Assembly: GCF_023502425.1 (NCBI RefSeq)
Contig: NZ_JAMFMA010000005.1
Span: 1 to 64,000, forward strand
Direction of reading: 5' to 3'
Origin: Flagellimonas spongiicola
GTDB taxonomy: Bacteria; Bacteroidota; Bacteroidia; Flavobacteriales; Flavobacteriaceae
Length of the DNA stretch: 64,000 bases
Below the pieces are notes generated by a model. That model saw nothing but the letters and a program-made list of their open reading frames with translations, searched no databases and was not told the origin of the DNA. Positions 35,125 through 44,465 of this stretch are shown one piece after another. The first letter of the stretch is position 1. Each line of letters begins with the position of its first letter. Made by a program: the position numbers and the translations under genes.

Positions 35125-37083
35125 ATGAATAAATTTCGATTAGTAATGATTGCCACTTTAGTTGCAACCTTCCTCTTTGTAGGTTGCAACCAGCAAGGCA
35201 AGGATTCAAGTGGAGCATTGGCTTCAAGTGCTGCAGAGAAGGTATATGTTGCCCCCGGGGAGCATGATGATTTCTATGCATTTATTTCCGGAGGTTTCAG
35301 TGGCCAATTATCAGTCTATGGCCTACCTTCAGGAAGATTGTTCAAGGTAATCCCAGTGTTCTCACAAGATGCCGAAAAAGCTTGGGGTTACAATGAAGAG
35401 ACCAAACCCATGTTGAACACTTCCCATGGATTTGTGCCTTGGGACGATTCGCATCACCCTGACATTTCCCAAACCAATGGTGAATTGGACGGTCGATTCG
35501 TTTTTATAAACGGGAACAATACCCCGCGTATCGCGAAAATTGACCTTAGCGTATTTGAAACTACGGAAATCATAGAGATTCCGAATAGCGCAGGTAATCA
35601 CAGTTCTGCATTCGTTACCGAAAACACCGAATATGTTGTTGCCGGAACCCGTTTCTCAGTGCCTATACCACAAAGAGATATGCCTATCAACGAATACAAA
35701 GGGAATTTCCAGGGCTCGCTGTCCTTCATCAGTGTTGACCCAGAAGATGGTGGAATGGATCTATCATTTCAAATTCTAATGCCCGGTTTTGACTATGATT
35801 TGGCTCACCCAGGTCGTGGAGCGTCTCATGGATGGATGTTTTTTTCTACCTATAACTCGGAGGAATCCCATTCACTAATGGAGGTTAACGCCTCCCAAAA
35901 TGACAAAGATTTTATCGCGGCGGTCAATTGGAAAAAAGCAGAGGAATATATCAATGAAGGTAAGTTCAAAACAATGCCGGCGAATTATGCACACAATGTG
36001 TATGATGAGGAAACACATACTGCAACTTCAACTATGAAAAAAGAAGTACGGGTATTGGATGCCTCGGAACTTCCTGGTTTGGTTTATTTACTACCTACAC
36101 CTAAATCACCTCATGGATGCGATGTAAACCCAACTGGAGAATATATCGTTGGTAACGGAAAATTGTCGTCTGACCTTACCGTGCACTCTTTTGCTAAAAT
36201 GATTGATGCCATTGAAAGTGAAAAATTCGATGGAGAAGCCTATGGAATTCCAATACTTAGTTTTGAGGATGTATTGGCAGGTACCGTTAAGCAAGCTGGC
36301 TTAGGTCCACTACATACAGAGTTTGACGGACAAGGAAACGGCTATACTACTTTTTTCATTTCGTCCGAAGTGGTTAAATGGAAAGTAGGTACCTGGGAAG
36401 TTGTTGATAGACAACCCTGCTACTATTCTGTAGGTCACTTAATGATTCCTGGAGGTAACTCACGTAAACCCTACGGAAAATATGTTGTAGCAATGAACAA
36501 GATTACCAAAGACCGTTATCTACCTACTGGCCCAGAGGTTACACAATCTGCCCAGCTTTACGATATCTCTGGTGAAAAAATGGAATTGCTCTTGGATTTC
36601 CCAACTGTTGGTGAACCACATTATGCGGCTGGTATTCCCGCTGATTTGATAAAGGAAAGATCTAAGAAGATTTACAGTTTGGAAGAAAACAAACATAAAT
36701 ATGCCACTACTTCAGACGCCAATGTGCGTGTAGAACGCAACGGAAATGAAGTGCATATATATATGACCATGATCCGTAGCCACTTCAACCCGGACAATAT
36801 TGAAGGTATTAAGGTTGGGGATAAAGTTTACTTCCATGTCACCAATCTGGAACAGGATTATGATGTACCACATGGTGTAAGTATGATCGGTGCAAATACC
36901 TCGGAACTTCTCATTATGCCAGGGCAAACCGAAACCTTCGTTTGGGAGCCGAAACAAGTAGGTGTTTGGCCATTTTACTGTACAGATTTTTGCTCAGCAC
37001 TTCATCAAGAAATGCAGGGTTATGTAAGGGTTTCACCCGCCAATTCAGACTTGGAACTAAGCTGGAGTTTGGGCGAAGATTAA
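35125..37083 (+). CDS. nosZ: Nitrous oxide reductase, lipoprotein/Sec type (clade II-like)
   Basis: 652 residues; reduces N2O to N2. The leader MIATLVATFLFVGC lacks a twin arginine and ends in a lipobox Cys, unlike the Tat-exported clade I enzymes. The seven-bladed propeller carries the His set expected for CuZ (DDSHHPDIS, NSAGNHSS, SPHGCDVNP, GLGPLHTEFD, YSVGHLMIPG, GEPHYAAG). The C-terminal cupredoxin has the CuA motif CTDFCSALHQEM: Cys619, Cys623, His627 and Met630. All key residues seem intact. It lies between the fasciclin gene and the membrane protein. Confidence 0.96.
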   Translation: MNKFRLVMIATLVATFLFVGCNQQGKDSSGALASSAAEKVYVAPGEHDDFYAFISGGFSGQLSVYGLPSGRLFKVIPVFSQDAEKAWGYNEETKPMLNTSHGFVPWDDSHHPDISQTNGELDGRFVFINGNNTPRIAKIDLSVFETTEIIEIPNSAGNHSSAFVTENTEYVVAGTRFSVPIPQRDMPINEYKGNFQGSLSFISVDPEDGGMDLSFQILMPGFDYDLAHPGRGASHGWMFFSTYNSEESHSLMEVNASQNDKDFIAAVNWKKAEEYINEGKFKTMPANYAHNVYDEETHTATSTMKKEVRVLDASELPGLVYLLPTPKSPHGCDVNPTGEYIVGNGKLSSDLTVHSFAKMIDAIESEKFDGEAYGIPILSFEDVLAGTVKQAGLGPLHTEFDGQGNGYTTFFISSEVVKWKVGTWEVVDRQPCYYSVGHLMIPGGNSRKPYGKYVVAMNKITKDRYLPTGPEVTQSAQLYDISGEKMELLLDFPTVGEPHYAAGIPADLIKERSKKIYSLEENKHKYATTSDANVRVERNGNEVHIYMTMIRSHFNPDNIEGIKVGDKVYFHVTNLEQDYDVPHGVSMIGANTSELLIMPGQTETFVWEPKQVGVWPFYCTDFCSALHQEMQGYVRVSPANSDLELSWSLGED

Positions 37084-37153
37084 ACAGGATTAATGATGAT
37101 TGGAATATAGCGGGAGGAAATCCTCCCGCTTATTCAACCACAAATTTGAAAAG

Positions 37154-37747
37154 ATGAAGAAGAAGGCACGCATATTAATGTTCGCAGGGGCTTTATTGCC
37201 GTTGTTATTGTTTGTTTTTCCACTATGGAAAATTACATTGGAGGCTCCCCAATATCCAACACCATTGGGCATGTTCATTTATATCAATGATTTTGCAGAT
37301 GCCAACCCCCATGATATAAAAAACATTAACCTAATGAACCACTATGTGGGAATGAAATACATTCCGGAAGCCATTCCAGAATTTAAAATATTTCCTGCTG
37401 GGATAATCATAACTACCATTTTAGGCCTCCTCATAGCTTGGAAAGCCAACTACAAATGGTATCTCTATTGGTTTATACTAATGATACTTCTGAGCAGTGC
37501 CGGGCTGTATGATTTCTATTTATGGGAACATGATTACGGCCATGATTTAGACCCAAAAGCAATCATGAAGTTCACGAATCCAGATGGATCAGTCATGGGA
37601 TTTCAACCTCCCCTGTTCGGAACCAAGGACATATTGAATTTTACGGCCCACTCCTACCCTCAACTTGGTGCGTTTAGTCTTGGATTGGGCATGGCATGTT
37701 CTTTTGTTGGCTACTTACTGGTCCGAAAGGAAAACAAGAAACAATAA
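37154..37747 (+). CDS. Membrane protein of Bacteroidota nos clusters
   Basis: 197 residues from the ATG at 37154 (MKKKARILMFAGALLPLLLF); the frame runs open upstream to 37100 but without a plausible start. About four membrane helices: 7-25, 80-100, 106-124 and 172-190, with a periplasmic loop (QYPTPLGMFIYINDFADANP) between the first two. There is an H/D-rich stretch WEHDYGHDLDP. Homologues sit between nosZ and nosL in other Bacteroidota; the biochemical role is unknown. Confidence 0.75.
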   Translation: MKKKARILMFAGALLPLLLFVFPLWKITLEAPQYPTPLGMFIYINDFADANPHDIKNINLMNHYVGMKYIPEAIPEFKIFPAGIIITTILGLLIAWKANYKWYLYWFILMILLSSAGLYDFYLWEHDYGHDLDPKAIMKFTNPDGSVMGFQPPLFGTKDILNFTAHSYPQLGAFSLGLGMACSFVGYLLVRKENKKQ

Positions 37748-37757
37748 ACTGTAAAAA

Positions 37758-38201
37758 ATGAGCTTGAATAGGATTGGAAAATATGCGATTGTCACTTGCT
37801 TTTTAGTACTTACGGCTTGTTCACCTAGACCAAAGGAAATCGTTTATGGAACCGATGGTTGTCATTTTTGTAGGATGACCATAGTGGATGCACAACATGC
37901 AGCCCAATTGGTGACGAAAAAAGGCAAAGCCTATAAGTTCGATGCCATTGAGTGCATGATCAACCATCTAAAGGAAGTTGATACCAGTGAGGTAGCAGTT
38001 TTGGTATGCAATCATTATTCAAAACCCAAAGAACTTATTGACGCTACCCAAGCAACATTTTTGGTGAGTGAATCGATTCCCAGTCCTATGGGGGAGTTCC
38101 TTACGGCCTTCAAAGAACGCAAAGAAGCAGAAAACATCTTGAAAGATAATCCGGGTAACTTATATAATTGGCAACAAATAGTGGAAGTTCTAAATCATTG
38201 A
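37758..38201 (+). CDS. nosL: NosL, copper-binding lipoprotein
   Basis: 147 residues; lipoprotein signal (GKYAIVTCFLVLTAC). Copper-site features: DGCHFCRMTI (Cys-x2-Cys-x-Met), the KFDAIECMINHL helix, and the SPMGEFLTA loop. NosL delivers Cu(I) for assembly of the CuZ centre. The downstream gene at 38511 begins with a second copy of the same domain, and the cupin start follows three bases after this stop. Confidence 0.93.
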   Translation: MSLNRIGKYAIVTCFLVLTACSPRPKEIVYGTDGCHFCRMTIVDAQHAAQLVTKKGKAYKFDAIECMINHLKEVDTSEVAVLVCNHYSKPKELIDATQATFLVSESIPSPMGEFLTAFKERKEAENILKDNPGNLYNWQQIVEVLNH

Positions 38202-38203
38202 CA

Positions 38204-38500
38204 ATGATGTACAAAATCAACAATTTAATACGTACTGAACCATTTGACGGGTTAACAATAAATAAGCTGGCCCATACCGAAGCATTGGAGGTATTGTTAA
38301 TCAATATGGAAAAAGAAAGTTTGTTTCCTGAACACACTTCCCCAAAAGATGCTAACCTTTTGGTACTATCGGGCAATATCACATTCCATATAAACGGTAG
38401 CAGTTACGCTCTTGATAAAAGCCAGTTTTTCCAATTTCCAAAAGATGAAGTGCATTGGGTAAAAGCCAATTCAAATAGCCAATTTTTAATCATCAGATAA
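38204..38500 (+). CDS. Small cupin protein of the nos locus
   Basis: 98 residues from tandem ATGs at 38204 or 38207; the in-frame TTG at 38168 lies inside nosL and is unlikely. Single cupin barrel: LINMEKESLFPEHTSPKDAN, LLVLSGNITFHINGSSYAL, then QFFQFPKDEVHWVKA. One His in each usual metal-site strand. No signal peptide, so cytoplasmic. The role in the nos locus is unknown; perhaps a small-ligand or metal sensor or a buffer. Confidence 0.72.
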   Translation: MMYKINNLIRTEPFDGLTINKLAHTEALEVLLINMEKESLFPEHTSPKDANLLVLSGNITFHINGSSYALDKSQFFQFPKDEVHWVKANSNSQFLIIR

Positions 38501-38510
38501 CACAATAACG

Positions 38511-39899
38511 ATGCAATTAAACAAATACCTTACTATACTTTTTTTCTTACTGTTTACCGCAGTTCAAGGACAAAAGGTCCACAGATGTTCTTTATGTGGA
38601 ATGGATATAAATCAGCCAGAGTTTAAAGCCTTGGTTGAAAAAGAGAATGGAAAATTTGAACATTTTGATTCGGTTGAATGCTTGGTCAATTATGTCAAAA
38701 CAAAAGATGAAAATGAATTTGAACAATTACTGGTCACAGATTTTAATTCTGAACAGGAAATTGATGCAGAAAAGGCATTTTATTTGAAGAGTAAAAATGT
38801 ACCCAGTCCCATGGGTGCATATCTTTCAGCATACAAGTCTAAAAAGGATGTGCAATTGGCGCAGGAAAAAAATGGTGGTGAAATTCTAGACTGGAACACG
38901 TTAAATGAGCGTTTTACATCTTCATCCTTCGGTAAAACGGAACATCTGCACCATCATCATGGGCCAAACTCCTATGCTCCTAGTGGCATTATGGGTGACC
39001 ATTTGCACCCAAAAGGTGGGGTAATGGTTTCCTTTCGTTCCATGTTCATGAGCATGGCTGGAAACCGTATGGGGAGTAGTAAAATTGAAGATGCGGATAT
39101 CTTTCAAAATTACATGGTGGCTCCCCAAAATATGACAATGGAAATGTTCATGTTAGGATTAATGTATGCCCCATCGGATAAGGTAACCTTGATGCTTATG
39201 CAAAACTTGGTAACCAAGGACATGGATTTAACCTCGCAGATGACCATGCCTAATGGAATGGTTATGAATAATGACTTTTCCACTAGTTCAAGTGGACTAG
39301 GCGATTTAAAGTTAGGAGCTTTATACGGGATTGTGGCCAACGGAAAACACGCATTGCACCTTAACGCCAAAGTTAACATACCCATTGGAGAGATTGAAAA
39401 CCGAGCCACTACCCCAATGATGGAAAATGCCAAATTACCCTATGCCATGCAACTTGGGACAGGAACATTTGATTGGACTTTAGGGGCCACTTATAAATAT
39501 AATTTCTCCAACATACTTGTAGGAATCCAACAGCTAAATACACTTAGCACTGGAAGAAACAGTCAAGGATATCGGTTTGGTAACATTCATGAACTAAATA
39601 TTTGGGCAGGATATAACATCACTAACAAAATTGGAATTAACACTCGTATATCTGCAAGTACACAATCTGCTATATCTGGAAATGATGAAGATCTCAATCC
39701 CATGATGGTACCAACCGCCCGCGCATCCAACTACGGTGGTGAACTAGTAAACGCCGGTTTAGGAACAAACATTCTTCTTGCCAAAGGAAAATTAATTCTG
39801 GGACTGGATTTTAATGCGCCAATCTATCAAAAATTCAATGGGCTATTTATGAGTTCAGATTACACCATAAATGCCGGGATTAGATACAATGTGCTATAA
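38511..39899 (+). CDS. NosL domain fused to a His/Met-rich outer-membrane beta-barrel
   Basis: 462 residues. Signal peptide (LTILFFLLFTAVQGQ). Residues about 25-140 are a NosL domain paralogous to the preceding nosL: HRCSLCGMDI, EHFDSVECLVNYV, SPMGAYLSAYK, LDWNTLNERF. A linker HLHHHHGPNSY and HLHPKGG follows, then a Met-rich segment (FRSMFMSMAGNRMGS, MTMEMFMLGLMYAPSDKVTLM). The rest is a transporter-like barrel with alternating strands, ending IRYNVL. His and Met clusters fit copper binding. I infer an outer-membrane copper acquisition or hand-over protein for NosZ assembly. Confidence 0.82.
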   Translation: MQLNKYLTILFFLLFTAVQGQKVHRCSLCGMDINQPEFKALVEKENGKFEHFDSVECLVNYVKTKDENEFEQLLVTDFNSEQEIDAEKAFYLKSKNVPSPMGAYLSAYKSKKDVQLAQEKNGGEILDWNTLNERFTSSSFGKTEHLHHHHGPNSYAPSGIMGDHLHPKGGVMVSFRSMFMSMAGNRMGSSKIEDADIFQNYMVAPQNMTMEMFMLGLMYAPSDKVTLMLMQNLVTKDMDLTSQMTMPNGMVMNNDFSTSSSGLGDLKLGALYGIVANGKHALHLNAKVNIPIGEIENRATTPMMENAKLPYAMQLGTGTFDWTLGATYKYNFSNILVGIQQLNTLSTGRNSQGYRFGNIHELNIWAGYNITNKIGINTRISASTQSAISGNDEDLNPMMVPTARASNYGGELVNAGLGTNILLAKGKLILGLDFNAPIYQKFNGLFMSSDYTINAGIRYNVL

Positions 39900-39912
39900 T
39901 ATTTAAAGTGCC

Positions 39913-41151
39913 ATGAAGAATACGTATTTGCTTGTTTTTTTGATAAGTATATGTTCCATGCAAAATGTTGACGCGTCTGTGCTAAAAATATGTGCAGCAT
40001 GTCCAATTAAGAGCATAAAACAAGGAATAGTGCAAGCAAATGCCAATGACACACTCTTAATAAAAAAAGGAGTCTACAAAGAATTTGACATCCAAGTAAA
40101 CAAGCCGCTTACATTATTGGGTGAAAATTACCCAATTATTGACGGAAGTGACCAAGGTGAAATCATAACAATTACTGCGGATAATGTAATAGTCGATGGA
40201 CTATTTATCATTAACGTCGGCACAAGTTATACTTCAGATTATGCCGCTATTCGAGTTGTAAAAAGTAAACACTTCATTATTCGGAATGTAGTATTGGAAA
40301 AGCTGTTCTTCGGTATATATCTAGAAAAGTCTTCTTATGGCAAGGTGTACCATAACAAGATAATAGGAGATGCCGTAGAGGAATTCAATTCTGGGAACGG
40401 TATTCAACTCTGGTATAGCAATAATATTACTGTCGAAAAAAACATAGTACAGCATGTACGTGACGGTATATATCTAGAGTTTTCAGACGATATAATCATC
40501 AAGGACAATATAAGTACCAATAACATCCGATACGGCCTACATTTCATGTTTTCAAACAATGACAGTTACACCGGGAATACATTTGAAAATAATGGTGCAG
40601 GCGTAGCCGTAATGTTCTCCAAGAAGATTAGGATGCACAACAATGTGTTCAAGAAAAATTGGGGAGCAGCCTCTTTTGGACTTTTATTGAAGGAGATCAA
40701 TGATTCGGAGATTACAGGGAATACTTTTGAAGAAAACACAGTAGGAATAAGTATAGAGGGCTCAAATCGAATTGACTATAAAAACAATGATTTTACAAAC
40801 AATGGGTGGGCCCTAAAAGTGAGAGGTGCCTGTTACGGTAATTCGTTTATAGCTAATAACTTTTTGTATAATTCTTTTGATGTCTCATACAACAGTAAGC
40901 TAAATGACAACCTGTTCGACCAAAACTATTGGAGCAATTACACTGGGTATGACCTAAATAAAAATGGTATTGGAGACATCCCTTACAGACCTGTAAAACT
41001 ATTTTCATACATCGTAAACAGAACTCCGGAAACTATCATACTGCTTCGCAGTCTGTTTATGGATATCATTGACTTTTCAGAAAAAGTTTCACCAGTTTTT
41101 ACACCAGATAACTTGCAAGATAAAAACCCATCAATGAAGAGAATACGATGA
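39913..41151 (+). CDS. nosD: NosD, periplasmic N2O reductase maturation protein
   Basis: 412 residues; signal peptide (YLLVFLISICSMQNVDA). A right-handed parallel beta-helix with repeating short strands (NGIQLWYSNNITVEKN, DGIYLEFSDDIIIKDN, YGLHFMFSNNDSYTGN) typical of the CASH domain, then DLNKNGIGDIPYRP. NosD binds sulfur and copper cargo and works with the NosFY ABC transporter to build CuZ. It overlaps nosF by four bases (ATGA). Confidence 0.94.
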   Translation: MKNTYLLVFLISICSMQNVDASVLKICAACPIKSIKQGIVQANANDTLLIKKGVYKEFDIQVNKPLTLLGENYPIIDGSDQGEIITITADNVIVDGLFIINVGTSYTSDYAAIRVVKSKHFIIRNVVLEKLFFGIYLEKSSYGKVYHNKIIGDAVEEFNSGNGIQLWYSNNITVEKNIVQHVRDGIYLEFSDDIIIKDNISTNNIRYGLHFMFSNNDSYTGNTFENNGAGVAVMFSKKIRMHNNVFKKNWGAASFGLLLKEINDSEITGNTFEENTVGISIEGSNRIDYKNNDFTNNGWALKVRGACYGNSFIANNFLYNSFDVSYNSKLNDNLFDQNYWSNYTGYDLNKNGIGDIPYRPVKLFSYIVNRTPETIILLRSLFMDIIDFSEKVSPVFTPDNLQDKNPSMKRIR

Positions 41152-41858
41152 TACAAATTAATAACCTATGCAAATCTTTCGGAAAAAATAAGGTCTTGAA
41201 CAATCTAGATCTTGATGTGGAAAATGGCGGCATATATGCCGTTTTAGGACCTAACGGTTCCGGAAAAACCACGCTGATAAAGAGTATCCTTGGTATGGTA
41301 ATTATGGATGATGGGCAGATTGAAGTATCTGGACAGAGCATTAAGAACAATTGGCTCTACCGTAAGGAGATAAATTACCTTCCTCAAATTGCCAATTTCC
41401 CTGGGAATTTACGTGTAAACGAACTTATCAAAATGATCAAGGACTTGCGTAATAAAAACAACAGGGCAGATGAATTGATTCAACTATTCAATCTAAATTC
41501 ATTTTTAGACAAAAAGCTGTCAACGTTATCGGGTGGCACCAAGCAAAAAGTAAATATCCTATTGGCATTTATGTTTGACTCCCCAGTTTACATATTAGAC
41601 GAACCCACAACAGGACTTGACCCTGCCGCCTTGCTTAATCTCAAAGATCTGATCAGAAAAGAAAAACAAGCAGGGAAAACCATTCTGATAACCTCTCATA
41701 TACTACAATTTGTGGAGGAAATGGCCGATCAGATTATTTATCTGTTGGAGGGTAAGATATACTTTAGAGGGACGATGCAATCACTTCTTAAAAAAACACA
41801 TCAAACCAAATTCGACCATGCCATTGCGGCAATTGCAATACCCTCTGAACATGTTTAA
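41148..41858 (+). CDS. nosF: NosF, ABC transporter ATPase
   Basis: 236 residues. Walker A GPNGSGKTTLIKS, Q-loop NYLPQIANFPG, signature LSGGTKQKVN, Walker B VYILDEPTTGLDP, H-loop ITSHI. With NosY and NosD it powers transfer of a sulfur species for the CuZ [4Cu:2S] centre. It overlaps nosD at the 5' end and nosY by eight bases at the 3' end. Confidence 0.95.
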   Translation: MIQINNLCKSFGKNKVLNNLDLDVENGGIYAVLGPNGSGKTTLIKSILGMVIMDDGQIEVSGQSIKNNWLYRKEINYLPQIANFPGNLRVNELIKMIKDLRNKNNRADELIQLFNLNSFLDKKLSTLSGGTKQKVNILLAFMFDSPVYILDEPTTGLDPAALLNLKDLIRKEKQAGKTILITSHILQFVEEMADQIIYLLEGKIYFRGTMQSLLKKTHQTKFDHAIAAIAIPSEHV

Positions 41859-42633
41859 AATCCTAAAATATAGTTTTTTTGACCTGATGCGAAGCCGCTG
41901 GAGCTACGTCTATTTTATGTTTTATCTCCTATTGGGATTTGTATTGCTTTTCCTGAATAATGATATATCGAAGGCCGTAATCACATTGATGAACATTATC
42001 ATTGTTTTGGTTCCCTTGATAGCAACAATTTTTGGCGTGATGTACTATTACAACTCAAAAGAATTCACGGAACTCTTGCTGGCTCAACCCGTTAAAAGAA
42101 CGTCCATATTTTTAGGACAATACTTAGGAGTGGCCGGATCCTTGACGCTAAGTCTAATCTTTGGATTGGGTATTCCATTTCTTTGCTACGGCCTGTTTAG
42201 GAGTATGGTGATTTGGGATTTTGCGCTGCTTCTTGTTGTCGGTGGTTTTCTTACCATGATTTTTACTGCACTGGCTTTTAATATTTCACTATCCAATGAA
42301 AACAAGATAAAGGGGTTTGGGTATGCCGTATTGATGTGGTTGTTCCTTGCGGTCATTTATGATGGTATCTTCTTGGTTTCCCTGATTGTTTTTGAAGAGT
42401 ATCCTCTAGATAATTTTTCTCTTGCAGCCACCATGCTAAATCCAATTGATCTGTCTAGAACACTGATTTTGCTAAAACTGGACATTTCGGCATTACTCGG
42501 TTATACAGGTGCGGTTTTCAAACAATTCTTTGGTACTAATCTTGGATTTTTGGTTTCACTTGGCACATTAATCCTATGGACTGTTTTACCAATTTCTAGA
42601 TTGATGTTGAAATCCAAACGAAAGGACTTTTAA
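41851..42633 (+). CDS. nosY: NosY, ABC transporter permease
   Basis: 260 residues from the ATG at 41851 (MFKILKYSFFDLMRSRWSYV); a longer in-frame reading from 41710 merely shadows nosF. Six membrane helices with the family EFTELLLAQPVKRTSIFLGQ coupling region. Overlap with the nosF stop supports coupling. It is the last gene of the locus; nosR and nosX are not present, as is usual outside the clade I systems. Confidence 0.94.
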   Translation: MFKILKYSFFDLMRSRWSYVYFMFYLLLGFVLLFLNNDISKAVITLMNIIIVLVPLIATIFGVMYYYNSKEFTELLLAQPVKRTSIFLGQYLGVAGSLTLSLIFGLGIPFLCYGLFRSMVIWDFALLLVVGGFLTMIFTALAFNISLSNENKIKGFGYAVLMWLFLAVIYDGIFLVSLIVFEEYPLDNFSLAATMLNPIDLSRTLILLKLDISALLGYTGAVFKQFFGTNLGFLVSLGTLILWTVLPISRLMLKSKRKDF

Positions 42634-42744
42634 CCCATAATTACCTTCCGAGATGTCAGTGACTTTAGTTTAGCTGTTAAAAAGCGAAAAAAACACTTAG
42701 CACCAATTTTTATTCCTAATTTGTTGGTCAAAGAATACCAACAC

Positions 42745-44463
42745 ATGCAGATTATTGAAGAATCTAAAACTTACGATGTAATTATCGTAGGTTCCGGAGC
42801 TGGAGGTGGGATGGCTACCAAAATATTGTCAGAGGCAGGATTGAAAGTTGCGGTAGTTGAAGCAGGTCCTTTTTTTGACCCAGCGGACCCGGAGCAAATG
42901 ACACAGTTAAAATGGCCTTATGAATCTCCCAGAAGAGGCGCAAGTACTATTAGACCTTTTGGCGATTTTGATACCGCCTATGGTGGATGGGAAATTGAAG
43001 GAGAACCCTACACCAACACTGATAATACTGACTTCAAATGGTTTCGGTCGCGAATGCTTGGCGGACGAACCAATCATTGGGGAAGAATATCACTGCGTTT
43101 TGGACCCAAGGATTTTAAACGAAAAAACTATGACGGCTTAGGTGACAATTGGCCCATTGGCTATGAAGATGTTAAACCCTACTATGACAAAGTAGATAAG
43201 TTAATAGGCGTTTTTGGTACTAACGAAGGCTTGCCAAATGACCCAGACGGCTTTTTCCTTCCGCCACCAAAACCAAGACTACATGAACTATTCTATATAA
43301 AGGGTGCCAGAAAATCCAATGTGCCGGTATATCCTTCGCGCATGTCAATGTTGACGAAGAAAATCAACGACGAGCGTGGTGTCTGTTTTTATTGTGGGCA
43401 GTGTTCTAGAGCTTGCCAAGTTTACGCGGATTTTTCTTCCGGCTCCTGTTTGATTTTTCCAGCCCAGAAAAATGGAGGGCAAGTAGACCTTTTTGTAAAC
43501 TGTATGGTACGTGAAGTAACAACCAACGAAGAAGGGGAAGCTACTGGTGTATCATATATCAATAAAGAAGACCGTAGAGAGTACAAACTAAAAGGTAAAA
43601 TTGTGGTGCTTGCCGCATCAGCCTGTAGTTCTGCGCGAATATTATTGAACTCCAAAAGCAAACAGCATCCCAATGGGTTGGGTAACAGTAGTGATATTGT
43701 TGGTAAATACCTTCATGATTCCACCGGAAGCAACCTCATGGGTTTTGTGCCAGAACTGATGAACCGTAAAACCTATAACGAAGATGGTGTAGGTGGAATG
43801 CATGTTTACTCCCCGTGGTGGTTGGAAAATGAAAAACTGGATTTTCCTCGTGGTTACCATATTGAAATGTGGGGCGGTCTTGGAATGCCCAGTTATGGAT
43901 TTGGCTTCAATCCGAATGATTTGAACAAGTATTTTGGTCTAAAAGTAGGCGGGTATGGGAATGATCTAAGAAAGGATGTCAAAAAATACTATGGTTCGGT
44001 TATTGGCATGGCCGGCAGAGGGGAATCGGTAGCGCAAAAAGAAAATTCCTGTGAACTAGACCCGACCAAAGTGGATGAATTTGGAATCCCGATCCTAAAA
44101 TTCAATTACCAGTGGACCGATCACGAAATCAAGCAAGTTAAGCACATGCAAGATACCTTTGAAGAAATCATTCATAACATGGGTGGCCACGTAATTGGTG
44201 AAAAGGCGGGTAAAGAACAAAATTATGGCATTCTTGCTCCCGGTGAAATCATTCACGAAGTGGGAACAACACGGATGGGAGACGACAAAAAGACCTCTGT
44301 TGTGAATAGTCACCAACAATTACATGATGCTAAAAATGTATTTGTTGTTGATGCAGGACCTTTTGTATCCCAGGCAGATAAGAATCCTACATGGACCATA
44401 TTGGCCTTGTCATGGAGAACTTCAGATTATATTGTAGAACAGCTTAAACAGCAAAACATTTGA
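42745..44463 (+). CDS. GMC-family oxidoreductase with ferredoxin-like Cys motif
   Basis: 572 residues from the ATG at 42745. FAD-binding Rossmann motif VIIVGSGAGGGMATKILSEA and EAGPF; substrate domain and C-terminal EVGTTRMGDD / FVVDAGPFVSQADKNPT typical of GMC_oxred_C. Cys214, 217, 220 and 224 (CFYCGQCSRAC) match CX2CX2CX3C, suggesting an Fe-S cluster that would pass electrons out, as in FAD-glucose dehydrogenases. It has no signal peptide; it is probably exported with its partner, the next gene. It oxidises a sugar or alcohol; the substrate is unknown. Confidence 0.88.
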   Translation: MQIIEESKTYDVIIVGSGAGGGMATKILSEAGLKVAVVEAGPFFDPADPEQMTQLKWPYESPRRGASTIRPFGDFDTAYGGWEIEGEPYTNTDNTDFKWFRSRMLGGRTNHWGRISLRFGPKDFKRKNYDGLGDNWPIGYEDVKPYYDKVDKLIGVFGTNEGLPNDPDGFFLPPPKPRLHELFYIKGARKSNVPVYPSRMSMLTKKINDERGVCFYCGQCSRACQVYADFSSGSCLIFPAQKNGGQVDLFVNCMVREVTTNEEGEATGVSYINKEDRREYKLKGKIVVLAASACSSARILLNSKSKQHPNGLGNSSDIVGKYLHDSTGSNLMGFVPELMNRKTYNEDGVGGMHVYSPWWLENEKLDFPRGYHIEMWGGLGMPSYGFGFNPNDLNKYFGLKVGGYGNDLRKDVKKYYGSVIGMAGRGESVAQKENSCELDPTKVDEFGIPILKFNYQWTDHEIKQVKHMQDTFEEIIHNMGGHVIGEKAGKEQNYGILAPGEIIHEVGTTRMGDDKKTSVVNSHQQLHDAKNVFVVDAGPFVSQADKNPTWTILALSWRTSDYIVEQLKQQNI

Positions 44464-44465
44464 TC

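Noticed and set aside
41710..41850. N-terminal extension of NosY
   Set aside because: This stretch is nosF in another frame; a plausible NosY start with the usual N-terminus is the ATG at 41851.
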